From assembly GCA_039030075.1 (NCBI GenBank), contig JBCCEW010000001.1:124001-188000 (forward strand): 64,000 nt of DNA, written 5' to 3'. Below are positions 15,975 through 24,318 of this stretch, piece by piece (position 1 is the stretch's first letter; each line of letters starts with the position of its first letter). The stretch is from Myxococcota bacterium. Lineage in GTDB: Bacteria > Myxococcota_A > UBA9160 > SMWR01. Position numbers and translations under genes: made by a program. The notes below the pieces were generated by a model that was not told the origin of the DNA, searched no databases, and saw only the letters and a list, made by a program, of their open reading frames with translations.

Positions 15975-17198
15975 ATGACCCCGCATCTCCTTCGACCGCA
16001 TGCGCGTCGTCGCGACTTCGGTGCTCTCGTCGTCGCGCTTCTCGTTCTCCTTCTCGCCGCATCTGCTCACGCAGACCGGAGAGACCGCGCCAAGCGTATG
16101 TTCGATCGCTTGGTCGGCGTTCCGCCCACAGAAGCGCAGCTGACTCTCATGCTGAACGAGATGGGCCCTCCGGGCTCCACTCCGACGCAGGCCCAGCTGC
16201 GCGCTGCGGCGCTCGAAGCCATGGAGAGCCCCGACTTCTACAACGTGGCGCTCGCCAACTTCGTGAAGCCGTGGACCAACGTGGAACGCACCGTCTTCGT
16301 CGACATGAACGACTACGTGGCGACCGTGATCGGCAGTATCCGTGATGGCCACCCCTTCGATCAGGTGCTGACCGCGGATCGCGTCTACATCGCGGCGCCC
16401 GGCATGGTGCCGACCGACTACGCGATCGACAGCAACCAGCACTATCGCGAGATCGAGATGATGGGCCTCGATCTCTCGAACGACACGGTGTTGGTGGAGC
16501 GGACCCAGTCGTTCTTCCACCCCGAGATGAACCCCGAGGACACGGCGGGCGTCACGACGACCCGCGCGGCGGCCGAAGCCTTCTTCAGCGCGGGTACGAA
16601 CCGCCGGATGTGGCGCTTCACTTCGCTGAACTACCTGTGCCGCGACCTCGAGGAAATGAAGGACACCAACCGCGCCGCCGACCGCGTCCGCCAGGACGTG
16701 AGCCGCAGCCCGGGCGGTGACAGCGCGATCTTCCATACCCAGTGCGTGGGCTGTCACGCGGGCCAGGACGCTCTCGCCGGGGCCTATGCCTACTTCGAAT
16801 GGGCCCCGGACGAGGGCCTCGAAGGCCGCATGATGCACACGCGCGGCCAGGTCCAGGGGAAGTACGCGATCAACACGGGCGTCTTCCCGGGCGGTCACAT
16901 CACCGTCGACAACAGCTGGCAGAACCTCTGGCGCTCGGGCGGCAACGCCGCCCTGGGCTGGAGCGACAGCGAACTCGGCAGCGGTCTGGGCATGAAGACG
17001 CTGGGCGCCGAGGTGGCTCACAGCCGCGCCTTCGCGGTTTGCCAGGTGCAGAAGGTCTTCGAGCACGTCTGCTTCCGACCCGCCCAGGTCGAAGCCGACG
17101 CGACGGCCATCGAGTCGATCGCCGACACGTTCGAGCAGGGCTACGACATGCTCGGCGTCTTCGCGGACGTGGCGGTGCACTGCACGGAGGGGGAATAG
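15975..17198 (+). CDS. Exported mono-heme cytochrome c protein
   Basis: 407 residues. Signal peptide about 1-33 (GALVVALLVLLLAASAHA). The N-terminal part resembles the DUF1549-type region of planctomycete cytochromes (RMFDRLVGVPPTEAQLT, NDYVATVIGSIRDGHPFDQ). A single heme-c motif CVGCH lies at residues 257-261. ATG 15975 is preceded by AGAGGAT; a TTG at 15954 is not needed. It is first in an operon with the LamG-cytochrome lipoprotein and the Tat-exported DUF1501-like protein, so it probably acts in periplasmic electron transfer linked to those proteins. Substrate unknown. Confidence 0.75.
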   Translation: MTPHLLRPHARRRDFGALVVALLVLLLAASAHADRRDRAKRMFDRLVGVPPTEAQLTLMLNEMGPPGSTPTQAQLRAAALEAMESPDFYNVALANFVKPWTNVERTVFVDMNDYVATVIGSIRDGHPFDQVLTADRVYIAAPGMVPTDYAIDSNQHYREIEMMGLDLSNDTVLVERTQSFFHPEMNPEDTAGVTTTRAAAEAFFSAGTNRRMWRFTSLNYLCRDLEEMKDTNRAADRVRQDVSRSPGGDSAIFHTQCVGCHAGQDALAGAYAYFEWAPDEGLEGRMMHTRGQVQGKYAINTGVFPGGHITVDNSWQNLWRSGGNAALGWSDSELGSGLGMKTLGAEVAHSRAFAVCQVQKVFEHVCFRPAQVEADATAIESIADTFEQGYDMLGVFADVAVHCTEGE

Positions 17199-17290
17199 CC
17201 ATGAACCGGCACATCCTCCGAACGAACTTTCTGGAACATCGTCACGGCGCTGGAGGCGGGCCGTCGTGCGAGAAGCGAGTGGAGCGTTCC

Positions 17291-19411
17291 ATGCACTCTC
17301 GTACGCGAATCGAATGGAAGCGAAGCGCACGTCTGTGCGCCCTGGTGTTCACCGCCGCCCTGGCCTTTGGCTGCGGTGAGTTCGGTGGCGGGTCGGGCGG
17401 CAGTTCGGGCGGTGGCTCCTCGGGTTTCTTGAACCTCTCGGCCCAGGCCGGTGGTGTCGAGGCCTTCGAGGCGACGGTCTACCCCCTCGTCACGACCTAC
17501 TGCACGACCTGTCATGCGGGCAGCGGCCCCGGTTCGCCTCACTTCGCGGCACCCAGTGTCTCCACGGCGTATCAGCAGATCACGTCGCAGGGCAAGGTGA
17601 ACCTCGGGAACCCCTCGGCTTCGCGGATGGTCGTGAAGCTGGTCTCCTTCAACCACCACTGCTGGCCGCCGAGCTGCGCCACTGCCGGCGCCGAGATGGC
17701 CGCCGCCATCCAGGCATGGGCCGACGCGGTCGACTTCGGCTCCGGCGGTGTCAGCGTGGACGGTGCGCTCTCGAGCGGTAGCCAGGCCTTCAGCGACGGC
17801 ATCGTCGATACGGGCAGCGAGCGCTACTTCGGCAACCTGATCGCGCTCTACGAGTTCAAGGAAGGCACGGGCGATACCGCCTTCGATACGAGTGGCGTGG
17901 CGCCGGCCATGGACCTCGATCTGCGCGGCGACGCCGAATTCCTGAGCAACTGGGGCATCATCGTCGAGAACGGCTCTCTGCGCGCGAGCGACGCGGCCAG
18001 CCGCAAGCTCTACGATCGCATCGCCGACCCGACGAACGGGACGCAGCAGTACACGGTCGAGGCCTGGGTCACCCCGGCCAACATCGACCAGACCGGCCCG
18101 GCCCGCATCGTGTCCTACTCGCGGAACACGAACGAGCGGAACTTCACGCTCGGGCAGGTCGAGTACAACTACAACGTGCGCAACCGGAACATCGATCCGG
18201 GCGCACAGGACGAAGGCACGAACGGTCTCCCCGCCCTCCAGACCGAGGATGCGGACCGCGATGCTCAGGATCGTCTGCAGCACGTGGTGGTCACCTACGA
18301 CCAGTTCCGCGGTCGCCGGATCTACGTCGACGGCGTGTTCACCGACGACACGGATCCGCTTCCGGCCAGTCGGCTCTGGAACTGGGACCCGAGCTACACG
18401 TTCGTGCTTGCCAACGAGCGCTCGAACAATCGACGCTGGATGGGTCAGCTGCGGCTGGTCGCCGTCTACAACCAGGCTCTCACCGACGCCCAGATTCGTC
18501 AGAACTTCGAGGCGGGAGTCGGCGAGCGCATCCTGATGCGCTTCGACGTGGCCCAGTGGATGGGCGCGGGAGCCTCGGTCGAGTTCGTGGTCACCGACTT
18601 CGACCAGTACAGCTACCTCTTCTGTCAGCCCACGATGCGGACCCCGGCTCCGAACGGCAGCCGCATCTCGAACATCCAGATCGCGGTGAACGGCGACATC
18701 GCCACCAGCGGTCAGGGCTTCCAGACGATCGACACCACGTCCTCGGGCACGCGGCAAGAGCTCTCGCGCCAGTGCACGGTGGTGCCGAAGGGTGGCAGCG
18801 GTTCCGACGACACGTTCACCCTGGTCTTCGAGCATCTCGGCGGCTTCCAGAACGTGGTGGTCGAGGACCCGGTCGACCCGGCGCCGGTCATCCTGGATCC
18901 GGACCCGCGTCCGGTGAACGGTCTGCGCGACTTCGTGCGGGTGAACGAGGCCTTCGCTCGGATCACCGGTCAGAGCACGGACGTGGCCGCGGCGACCTAT
19001 GACGAGATCGCGGAGCAGCTGCCGCCGGACTACGACGTGCGCTCCTTCGTGTCGTCCCACCAGGTCGCAACGGCGAAGCTCGCCCTCGAGTACTGCGACG
19101 CGCTGGTCGAGGGTCCGGACCGGTCCACCTACTTCCCGGGCTTCAACTTCGGGCAGACGGCCGACCTCGCCTTCGACACCGATGGGGAACGGCAGCAGAT
19201 CTTCGATCCGCTCTATGCCCGCATGGTCGGATCGAATCTGGTGATGCAGCCGACGGAAGCCGAGGTGGACGCCCACCTGTTGGCGCTGGTGAACCAGCTG
19301 ACGGCGGTGTGTTCCACGCCGGCCGGCTGCACCGATCCGAATCGAACGCTCACGGTCGTGAAGGGCACCTGCGCCGCCGTTCTCAGCAGCGCGGCTGTCA
19401 CCCTCCACTAA
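17291..19411 (+). CDS. LamG-domain, heme-c lipoprotein
   Basis: 706 residues. Lipoprotein signal with Cys28 (LVFTAALAFGC), a Gly/Ser linker, a heme-c motif CTTCH at 71-75, then a LamG/concanavalin-like beta-sandwich (YTVEAWVTPANIDQ, VVVTYDQFRGRRIYVDG, WMGQLRLVAVYNQALTD) and a C-terminal region of about 300 residues, unrecognised. ATG 17291 has GGAG six bases upstream and gives a proper signal; ATG 17201 has a GGAGG but would put 30 extra residues before the signal. LamG domains bind carbohydrate or other ligands; coupled to heme this resembles planctomycete PSCyt/LamG proteins. It lies between the cytochrome gene and the DUF1501-like gene. Confidence 0.75.
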   Translation: MHSRTRIEWKRSARLCALVFTAALAFGCGEFGGGSGGSSGGGSSGFLNLSAQAGGVEAFEATVYPLVTTYCTTCHAGSGPGSPHFAAPSVSTAYQQITSQGKVNLGNPSASRMVVKLVSFNHHCWPPSCATAGAEMAAAIQAWADAVDFGSGGVSVDGALSSGSQAFSDGIVDTGSERYFGNLIALYEFKEGTGDTAFDTSGVAPAMDLDLRGDAEFLSNWGIIVENGSLRASDAASRKLYDRIADPTNGTQQYTVEAWVTPANIDQTGPARIVSYSRNTNERNFTLGQVEYNYNVRNRNIDPGAQDEGTNGLPALQTEDADRDAQDRLQHVVVTYDQFRGRRIYVDGVFTDDTDPLPASRLWNWDPSYTFVLANERSNNRRWMGQLRLVAVYNQALTDAQIRQNFEAGVGERILMRFDVAQWMGAGASVEFVVTDFDQYSYLFCQPTMRTPAPNGSRISNIQIAVNGDIATSGQGFQTIDTTSSGTRQELSRQCTVVPKGGSGSDDTFTLVFEHLGGFQNVVVEDPVDPAPVILDPDPRPVNGLRDFVRVNEAFARITGQSTDVAAATYDEIAEQLPPDYDVRSFVSSHQVATAKLALEYCDALVEGPDRSTYFPGFNFGQTADLAFDTDGERQQIFDPLYARMVGSNLVMQPTEAEVDAHLLALVNQLTAVCSTPAGCTDPNRTLTVVKGTCAAVLSSAAVTLH

Positions 19412-19460
19412 GCCCGACCCGGAAACCCAACTCCGACACGATTCAAAGAGAGGACCTCCC

Positions 19461-20966
19461 ATGTCCAAGAATCGACGCTACAGCGAAGGGGTCATGGCCC
19501 CCTACCGGTACCCGGACCACCCGCGCCCGCGGACCCGGCGTGAGTTCCTGGCCCAGGGCTTCATCACCGGCTCGGCGTGGATCGCCGCCCCGAGTCTGCT
19601 CGGCCTGTTCAAGTCCGAGGAGGCGAAGGCCCAGGCGATGGTGAGCTGCGGTCTCGGCGGGGCGGGCGGAAAGCTCCCCTTCCTGATCTTCGACCTCGGA
19701 GGCGGGGCGAGCATCGCGGGCTCGAACGTCCTGGTGGGTACGAACACGCAGCTCGATCCGATGTCGCCCGATGGCTACCGGAAGATGGGCCTGCCGGCCG
19801 ATCGCACGCCGGCGGACCCGGCCTTCATCGACACCTCGATGGGGCTGGCGTTCCACACCCAGAGCGCCTTGCTGCGCGGCATCCGGATGCGTGCGAGCGA
19901 TACGACGATCGCCAACACGAACGGGGTCGTCTTCGCGGCGCGCTCGGACAACGACACGGGCAACAACCCGCTCAACCCGATCTACGGCATCAACGCGGCC
20001 GGGGCGGCAGGTGCGCTGCTCGGCTCGGTCGGGACCCGCGCGAGTGATTCGGGCGGGCGGTCGACGATCCCGATGTCGATGTTCGATCCCACGGTCCGTC
20101 CTACGAAGGTCGATCGGCCGAGTGAGGCCACCGGGCTCGTCGACACGGGCAAGCTCCTGACCCTGTTGGACGACCCGGCGGACGCGTCGGCCGTGATGGC
20201 CGCCGCGGAGGCGATCTCCGGCGACAAGGTGGCGAAGCTGCCCGAGACCGACCTCGTGAAGGGGTTGATCAACTGCAGCTTCCAGGAGACCACCGAGCTG
20301 GTGACCGACTTCGGCGATCCGAACGCGCTCGATCCGCTCCAGGATCCCATGCTCACCTCGGTGATCGCGCCGGGTGAGTTCGGCCAGAGCGAGTTCCGGA
20401 AGACCGGAACCATTATGAAGCTCGTACTCGACGACTATGCGGGCGTCGGCACGATGGAGTTCGGTGGCTACGACTACCACAACGGCACGCGCGAGCTCGG
20501 TGAGCGGAAGGACGAGATCGCCGGCCAGCAGATCGGCGCCGCCCTCGAGTACGCCGCGCTTCTGAACAAGCCGGTCGTGATCTATCTGATGAGCGACGGA
20601 TCGGTGTTCAGCGACGGCGCCGTCGACAACACGGAGGACGGAGACGGGAAGCTCGTCTGGCGGGGCGACAACTCGTCGACCGCGTGCGCGGTGCTGCTCG
20701 TCTACGATCCCGATGGTCGTCCGGCGCTCGCGGGCAACGGCAACCAGATCGGGTACTACCGCGACTCCGCCTCGGTGGAGACGGCGTCCTCGATCGTGGG
20801 CGACAACGTGACCGCGCTGACCGAGGCGGTCGTGCTCAACTACCTCGCGCTCCACAACGAGACGGGCCGCCTGAGCGACGTGCTGCCGAACCACATCCTG
20901 GGCTCGGACACGGCCGTGCTCGACTCGGTGATCGGGTTCGCGAACCTGCCGCGCTTCAACACCTGA
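19461..20966 (+). CDS. Tat-exported DUF1501-like protein
   Basis: 501 residues. The N terminus has a twin-arginine motif TRREFLAQG followed by a hydrophobic segment (FITGSAWIAAPSLLGLF), so it should be exported folded, perhaps with a metal cofactor. The body (FLIFDLGGGASIAG, GGYDYHNGTRELGERKDEI, VVIYLMSDGSVFSDG) matches the alkaline-phosphatase/sulfatase-like DUF1501 type. Substrate is not known. AGAGAGGA lies upstream of ATG. It follows the LamG-cytochrome gene by 49 bases and closes the three-gene set. Such proteins are sometimes labelled GspF by automatic transfer; nothing here supports that. Confidence 0.75.
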   Translation: MSKNRRYSEGVMAPYRYPDHPRPRTRREFLAQGFITGSAWIAAPSLLGLFKSEEAKAQAMVSCGLGGAGGKLPFLIFDLGGGASIAGSNVLVGTNTQLDPMSPDGYRKMGLPADRTPADPAFIDTSMGLAFHTQSALLRGIRMRASDTTIANTNGVVFAARSDNDTGNNPLNPIYGINAAGAAGALLGSVGTRASDSGGRSTIPMSMFDPTVRPTKVDRPSEATGLVDTGKLLTLLDDPADASAVMAAAEAISGDKVAKLPETDLVKGLINCSFQETTELVTDFGDPNALDPLQDPMLTSVIAPGEFGQSEFRKTGTIMKLVLDDYAGVGTMEFGGYDYHNGTRELGERKDEIAGQQIGAALEYAALLNKPVVIYLMSDGSVFSDGAVDNTEDGDGKLVWRGDNSSTACAVLLVYDPDGRPALAGNGNQIGYYRDSASVETASSIVGDNVTALTEAVVLNYLALHNETGRLSDVLPNHILGSDTAVLDSVIGFANLPRFNT

Positions 20967-20999
20967 TTCTCCCTGAGTCACGACCGCACCCGATCCTGA

Positions 21000-21005
21000 T
21001 AGACT
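21000..21005 (+). promoter_or_regulatory. -10-like TAGACT, leaderless promoter of the SDR gene
   Basis: TAGACT ends six bases before the ATG at 21012, the TAnnnT-to-start spacing of leaderless transcripts. No clear -35 is seen and there is no Shine-Dalgarno before the ATG. Confidence 0.5.
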
Positions 21006-21011
21006 CGCGCG

Positions 21012-21866
21012 ATGCGAGACTTCCAGGGACGGGTAGCGGTCGTGACCGGTGCGGCGAGTGGGATCGGACGCGCCCTCGGCGTGCGCTTCGCCGAAGCGGG
21101 CATGAATGTGGTGCTGGCGGACGTGCAACGCGACGCCCTCGAGGCCACGGCAGCGCAGCTGCGCGAGCACGGCGGCGAGGTGCGGGCCGTGGTCACGGAC
21201 GTGACCCAGGCCGATGATCTGCTCGCACTCGCGGAAGCCACCGAGGACGCGTTCGGGGCGGCGCACGTGGTGTGCCACAACGCCGGCGTATTCGCGGCGG
21301 GGCTGTCCTGGGAAGCGCCGCTGACGGACTACGCCTGGGTCCTCGACGTCAACGTCTGGGGCGTGATCCACGGGATCCGGGCATTCACGCCACGCCTGCT
21401 GTCTCACGGAGAACCGGCCCATCAGGTGATCACGGCTTCGATGGCCGGCGTGACGACGTCGCCCTTCGTGGCGCCCTACACGTTGAGCAAGCATGCGGCC
21501 GTCGCGCTGGCAGAGACGCTGTACCTGGAGCTGCGCGCGAAGCAGTCCGCGATCGGGGTGTCGGTCTTGTGCCCCGAGGTGGTCGCGACGCGAATCGGCG
21601 ACTCGGAGCGCAACCGCCCCGAGCACCAGAAGCGTGACGGCCCCACGCACGCCGAGCGAGACCTCGTCGAGGACGCGCTCCGCGCGAGCACGGTGGGAGG
21701 GCTCGCCCCCGAGGCGATCGCGGCGCGCACCTTCGAGGCGATCGAAGAGGATCGCTTCTACGTGTTCCCGCCGGACGGCGATCCGTGGCGACTCGCGTGC
21801 GAGCGTCGGCTCGACGACATCCGTCACGTGCGCAACCCGAACTACGAACCCCCGGTCAGCAGCTGA
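21012..21866 (+). CDS. Short-chain dehydrogenase/reductase
   Basis: 284 residues. Classical SDR: cofactor motif TGAASGIG at 12-19, HNAGVF, the catalytic Ser in ITASMAG, and YTLSK (catalytic Tyr and Lys). The acidic residue after the second strand (VLADVQ) favours NAD(H). The C terminus (YVFPPDGDPWRLACERRLDDI) resembles SDRs encoded with lipid or steroid genes. Substrate cannot be named. It is probably leaderless (TAGACT at 21000). It converges on hemB with 21 bases between stops. Confidence 0.88.
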   Translation: MRDFQGRVAVVTGAASGIGRALGVRFAEAGMNVVLADVQRDALEATAAQLREHGGEVRAVVTDVTQADDLLALAEATEDAFGAAHVVCHNAGVFAAGLSWEAPLTDYAWVLDVNVWGVIHGIRAFTPRLLSHGEPAHQVITASMAGVTTSPFVAPYTLSKHAAVALAETLYLELRAKQSAIGVSVLCPEVVATRIGDSERNRPEHQKRDGPTHAERDLVEDALRASTVGGLAPEAIAARTFEAIEEDRFYVFPPDGDPWRLACERRLDDIRHVRNPNYEPPVSS

Positions 21867-21887
21867 TCCGCAGGGGGGATCGGGCGC

Positions 21888-22859
21888 TCAGTCGGCGAGC
21901 AGGCGGGCCGCGTCGAGGGCGCCGTAGGTGAAGATCACGTCGGCACCGGCGCGCTTGAGCGAGAGCAGGCTCTCGAGCAGGCAGGCGTCGTAGTCGAGCC
22001 AGCCGCGCTCGGCGGCGGCACGGAGCATCGCGTACTCGCCGCTCACGTGGTACGCCGCGACGGGCAGCGCGGTGTTGTCGCTCACCAGCCGAATGATGTC
22101 GGCATACACGAGCCCCGGCTTCACCATCAGCCAATCGGCACCCTCGGCTTCGTCGAGGGCGATCTCCCGAAGGGCCTCGCGCGCGTTGGCCGGATCCATC
22201 TGGTAGGTCTTCTTGTCGCCGGCGCGGGGCGTCGAGTCGAGCGCCTCGCGGAAGGGACCGTAGAAGGCCGACGCGTACTTCGTGCAGTAGCTGCCGATGG
22301 CGACCTCGGAATGGCCGGCTTCGTCGAGGGCGTTGCGGATCGCGCCAACCCGGCCGTCCATCATGTCCGACGGGGCGACGATGTCGGCCCCGGCGTCGGC
22401 CTGGGCGACGGCCATCGCGGCGAGAATCGGCAGGGTCTCATCGTTGTCGATGCGGTCGCCGATCACCACGCCGTCGTGGCCATCCGAGGAATAGGGATCG
22501 AGGGCGACGTCCGTGATCACGAGCAGCTCGGGTTGGGCGTTCTTCAGCGCGCGGACCGCTCGCTGGAGCAGCCCATCGGGTTTCGTGCTGGCGCTGCCGC
22601 GGGGATCCTTCTCGTCATCGGGCAGGGCCGGGAAGAGCGCGACGCCGGGGACGCCCAGGCTCGCGGCTTCGCGCGCTTTCTGTACGAGGAGGTCGATCGA
22701 CAGGCGGGCATGTCCGGGCATCGAATCGATCGGCGTCGCGTGGTTCTCGCCCTCCTGCACGAAGAGCGGCAGGACGAGGTCGTCCGGGCGGAGTTGCGTT
22801 TCGCGCAGCATGCGGCGCAGGGCCGGGCGAGCGCGGTTGCGACGCGGTCGGATGTGCAT
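21888..22859 (-). CDS. hemB: Delta-aminolevulinic acid dehydratase (porphobilinogen synthase)
   Basis: 323 residues, the usual length. It condenses two 5-aminolevulinates to porphobilinogen in heme synthesis. Both active-site Lys are visible, in YCTKYASAFYG and in WLMVKPGLVYADI. The metal-binding segment reads DVALDPYSSDGHDG, lacking the Cys of zinc enzymes, so the Mg-dependent type is expected. ATG 22859 is chosen: the family begins with a similar basic segment (RPRRNRARPALRRML). TACCCT ends six bases upstream, consistent with leaderless transcription. The c-type cytochromes nearby need heme, but hemB is not co-transcribed with them. Confidence 0.94.
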   Translation of the reverse strand: MHIRPRRNRARPALRRMLRETQLRPDDLVLPLFVQEGENHATPIDSMPGHARLSIDLLVQKAREAASLGVPGVALFPALPDDEKDPRGSASTKPDGLLQRAVRALKNAQPELLVITDVALDPYSSDGHDGVVIGDRIDNDETLPILAAMAVAQADAGADIVAPSDMMDGRVGAIRNALDEAGHSEVAIGSYCTKYASAFYGPFREALDSTPRAGDKKTYQMDPANAREALREIALDEAEGADWLMVKPGLVYADIIRLVSDNTALPVAAYHVSGEYAMLRAAAERGWLDYDACLLESLLSLKRAGADVIFTYGALDAARLLAD

Positions 22860-22865
22860 GGACGA

Positions 22866-22871
22866 AGGGTA
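22866..22871 (-). promoter_or_regulatory. -10-like TACCCT, leaderless promoter of hemB
   Basis: On the minus strand TACCCT is followed by six bases and then the hemB ATG, the same spacing as the TAGACT boxes elsewhere in the window. Confidence 0.42.
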
Positions 22872-22923
22872 TCGTCCTGCCCGAAGCGTCGCGATGTGGG
22901 CCGGGTCACGCGACCCGAAGCGT

Positions 22924-24318
22924 TCAGGGGGCCGGATGCACACGTCGGCCCGCGCACCAGGTCGCGGCGACGTCGTCTGTCGAGAGGCGTTCGCGCGCCG
23001 CGCGCCACGGGCGGTCGAGCAGGCAGAGGTCGGCGGGGGCGTCCACTTCGATGCGCCGCGCTTCGCCACCGGGAGCATCGAGGGGCGTCATGAAGAGGGC
23101 GAGTGCGGCTTCGGGCGAGAGCGCTTCGGATGCATCGAACACGGAGCCCGAGGCACTCCGCCGCTCGACCGCCGCGCGCATCGAGCGCCAGGGATCGGGG
23201 CCTCCGAAGGGTGCGTCGCTCCCGGCGGCGAGGGGCACGCCCGCTGCGTGCCACCCGGCCGCACGGTAGAGCCAGGGCTGGTCCTTGGCCGGCACGTCGA
23301 CGCGGTACTGCTCGCCGCGTTCGGCGAGGAAGTGGGGTTGGGTCACCACCCGAAGTCCGGCTGCGGCCACCGCGTCCACGACCTCGGGCGGCGCCACGGC
23401 GGCGTGTTCGATGCGATCGCCCGGATGGCTTCCGGCCTCCTGCAAGCCCGCGATGCAGAAGACGAGCTCGGTGCGCGTCACGCAGTGAACGGCCACGGCG
23501 CGGTCGCGTTCGTGCGCCCTGCGCGCCGTGGCCACGAATGCCTCGAAGGGCGGCAGGCGCGCTTCGTCGAGCAGGATCTTGCGCTCGCCGGGCGCACAGC
23601 GTTCGCTGCCGAAACCCTCGACTGAATCGTCGCCCATGATGCGCAGTCGCTGGGGGAACTCGCCCGTGTCCTGACGTCGGGCGAGCTCGGCGGAGCGCGC
23701 CGCGTCGTTGGTGGCCGACGCGTCGGTGACGCCGGTAACGCCACAGCGTGCGAGTCGGCGGCCGACCGCCTCGAGCGTCGGAGGCGATGCCGCCAGGCGT
23801 TCCTGCAGCCACGCATCGAGGCGAAACAGACGGCCGTCGAGATGGCCCCGCGCATCGCGCTCGGCGCCGGTCGGCGGCGCCGTGCCGGCGCACACGCGGT
23901 CGAGGGCGGCGCTGTTGAGGATCCACAGCGAGCCGCTGCGGTGCTGGATCCGCGCCGGACGATCGGGGAGCCACGCGTCGAGGCGCGCGCGGTCGAGTGG
24001 ACCCGCCACCGACTCGTGGTAGCCGACGCCGCGCAGCCAGCTGTCATCACTCGGGGGCGCGTTCCGGAGCGTTTCGACGAGGGCGGCTTCCGTCGTCACG
24101 TCGGGCGGTCCGCAGGCGACGGATACGGCCTGGGCCGCCAGTGCGAACAGATGCAGGTGGTGATCGTGCAGGCCGGGCAGTAGGGCGCCGCCCGCCGCGT
24201 CGTGCACGGGTTCGTTCGGGTTGCTGGGGAGCGCCGCCCCGACGGTCACGATGCGTCCGTTGGCGATCCGGACGTCCTGGTGGGCGACGCCGCCGATCTC
24301 GGCGTTGCGGATCAACAC
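22924..24318 (-). CDS. YtcJ-like metal-dependent amidohydrolase
   Basis: 464 residues from a GTG start. Amidohydrolase superfamily (amidohydrolase_3 type): the N-terminal beta-sandwich (MLIRNAEIGGVAHQDVRIANG), the metal motif LPGLHDHHLHL, a further His in AVHCVTR, IEHAAVA, and the catalytic Asp in AAGSDAPFG. It should hydrolyse a C-N or similar bond, substrate unknown. Its start overlaps the end of the CaiB-type gene by seven bases, so the two are translationally coupled. No signal peptide, so it is cytoplasmic. Confidence 0.85.
   Translation of the reverse strand: MLIRNAEIGGVAHQDVRIANGRIVTVGAALPSNPNEPVHDAAGGALLPGLHDHHLHLFALAAQAVSVACGPPDVTTEAALVETLRNAPPSDDSWLRGVGYHESVAGPLDRARLDAWLPDRPARIQHRSGSLWILNSAALDRVCAGTAPPTGAERDARGHLDGRLFRLDAWLQERLAASPPTLEAVGRRLARCGVTGVTDASATNDAARSAELARRQDTGEFPQRLRIMGDDSVEGFGSERCAPGERKILLDEARLPPFEAFVATARRAHERDRAVAVHCVTRTELVFCIAGLQEAGSHPGDRIEHAAVAPPEVVDAVAAAGLRVVTQPHFLAERGEQYRVDVPAKDQPWLYRAAGWHAAGVPLAAGSDAPFGGPDPWRSMRAAVERRSASGSVFDASEALSPEAALALFMTPLDAPGGEARRIEVDAPADLCLLDRPWRAARERLSTDDVAATWCAGRRVHPAP

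Noticed and set aside
17141-19468. A 775-codon open frame on the minus strand opposite the LamG gene
   Set aside because: No motif, Arg/His-rich composition, while the plus strand encodes a heme motif, LamG domain and signal peptide.
19461-20966. Annotation of the Tat substrate as type II secretion protein GspF
   Set aside because: GspF is an inner-membrane protein without Tat signal; this protein is soluble-like with DUF1501-type motifs.
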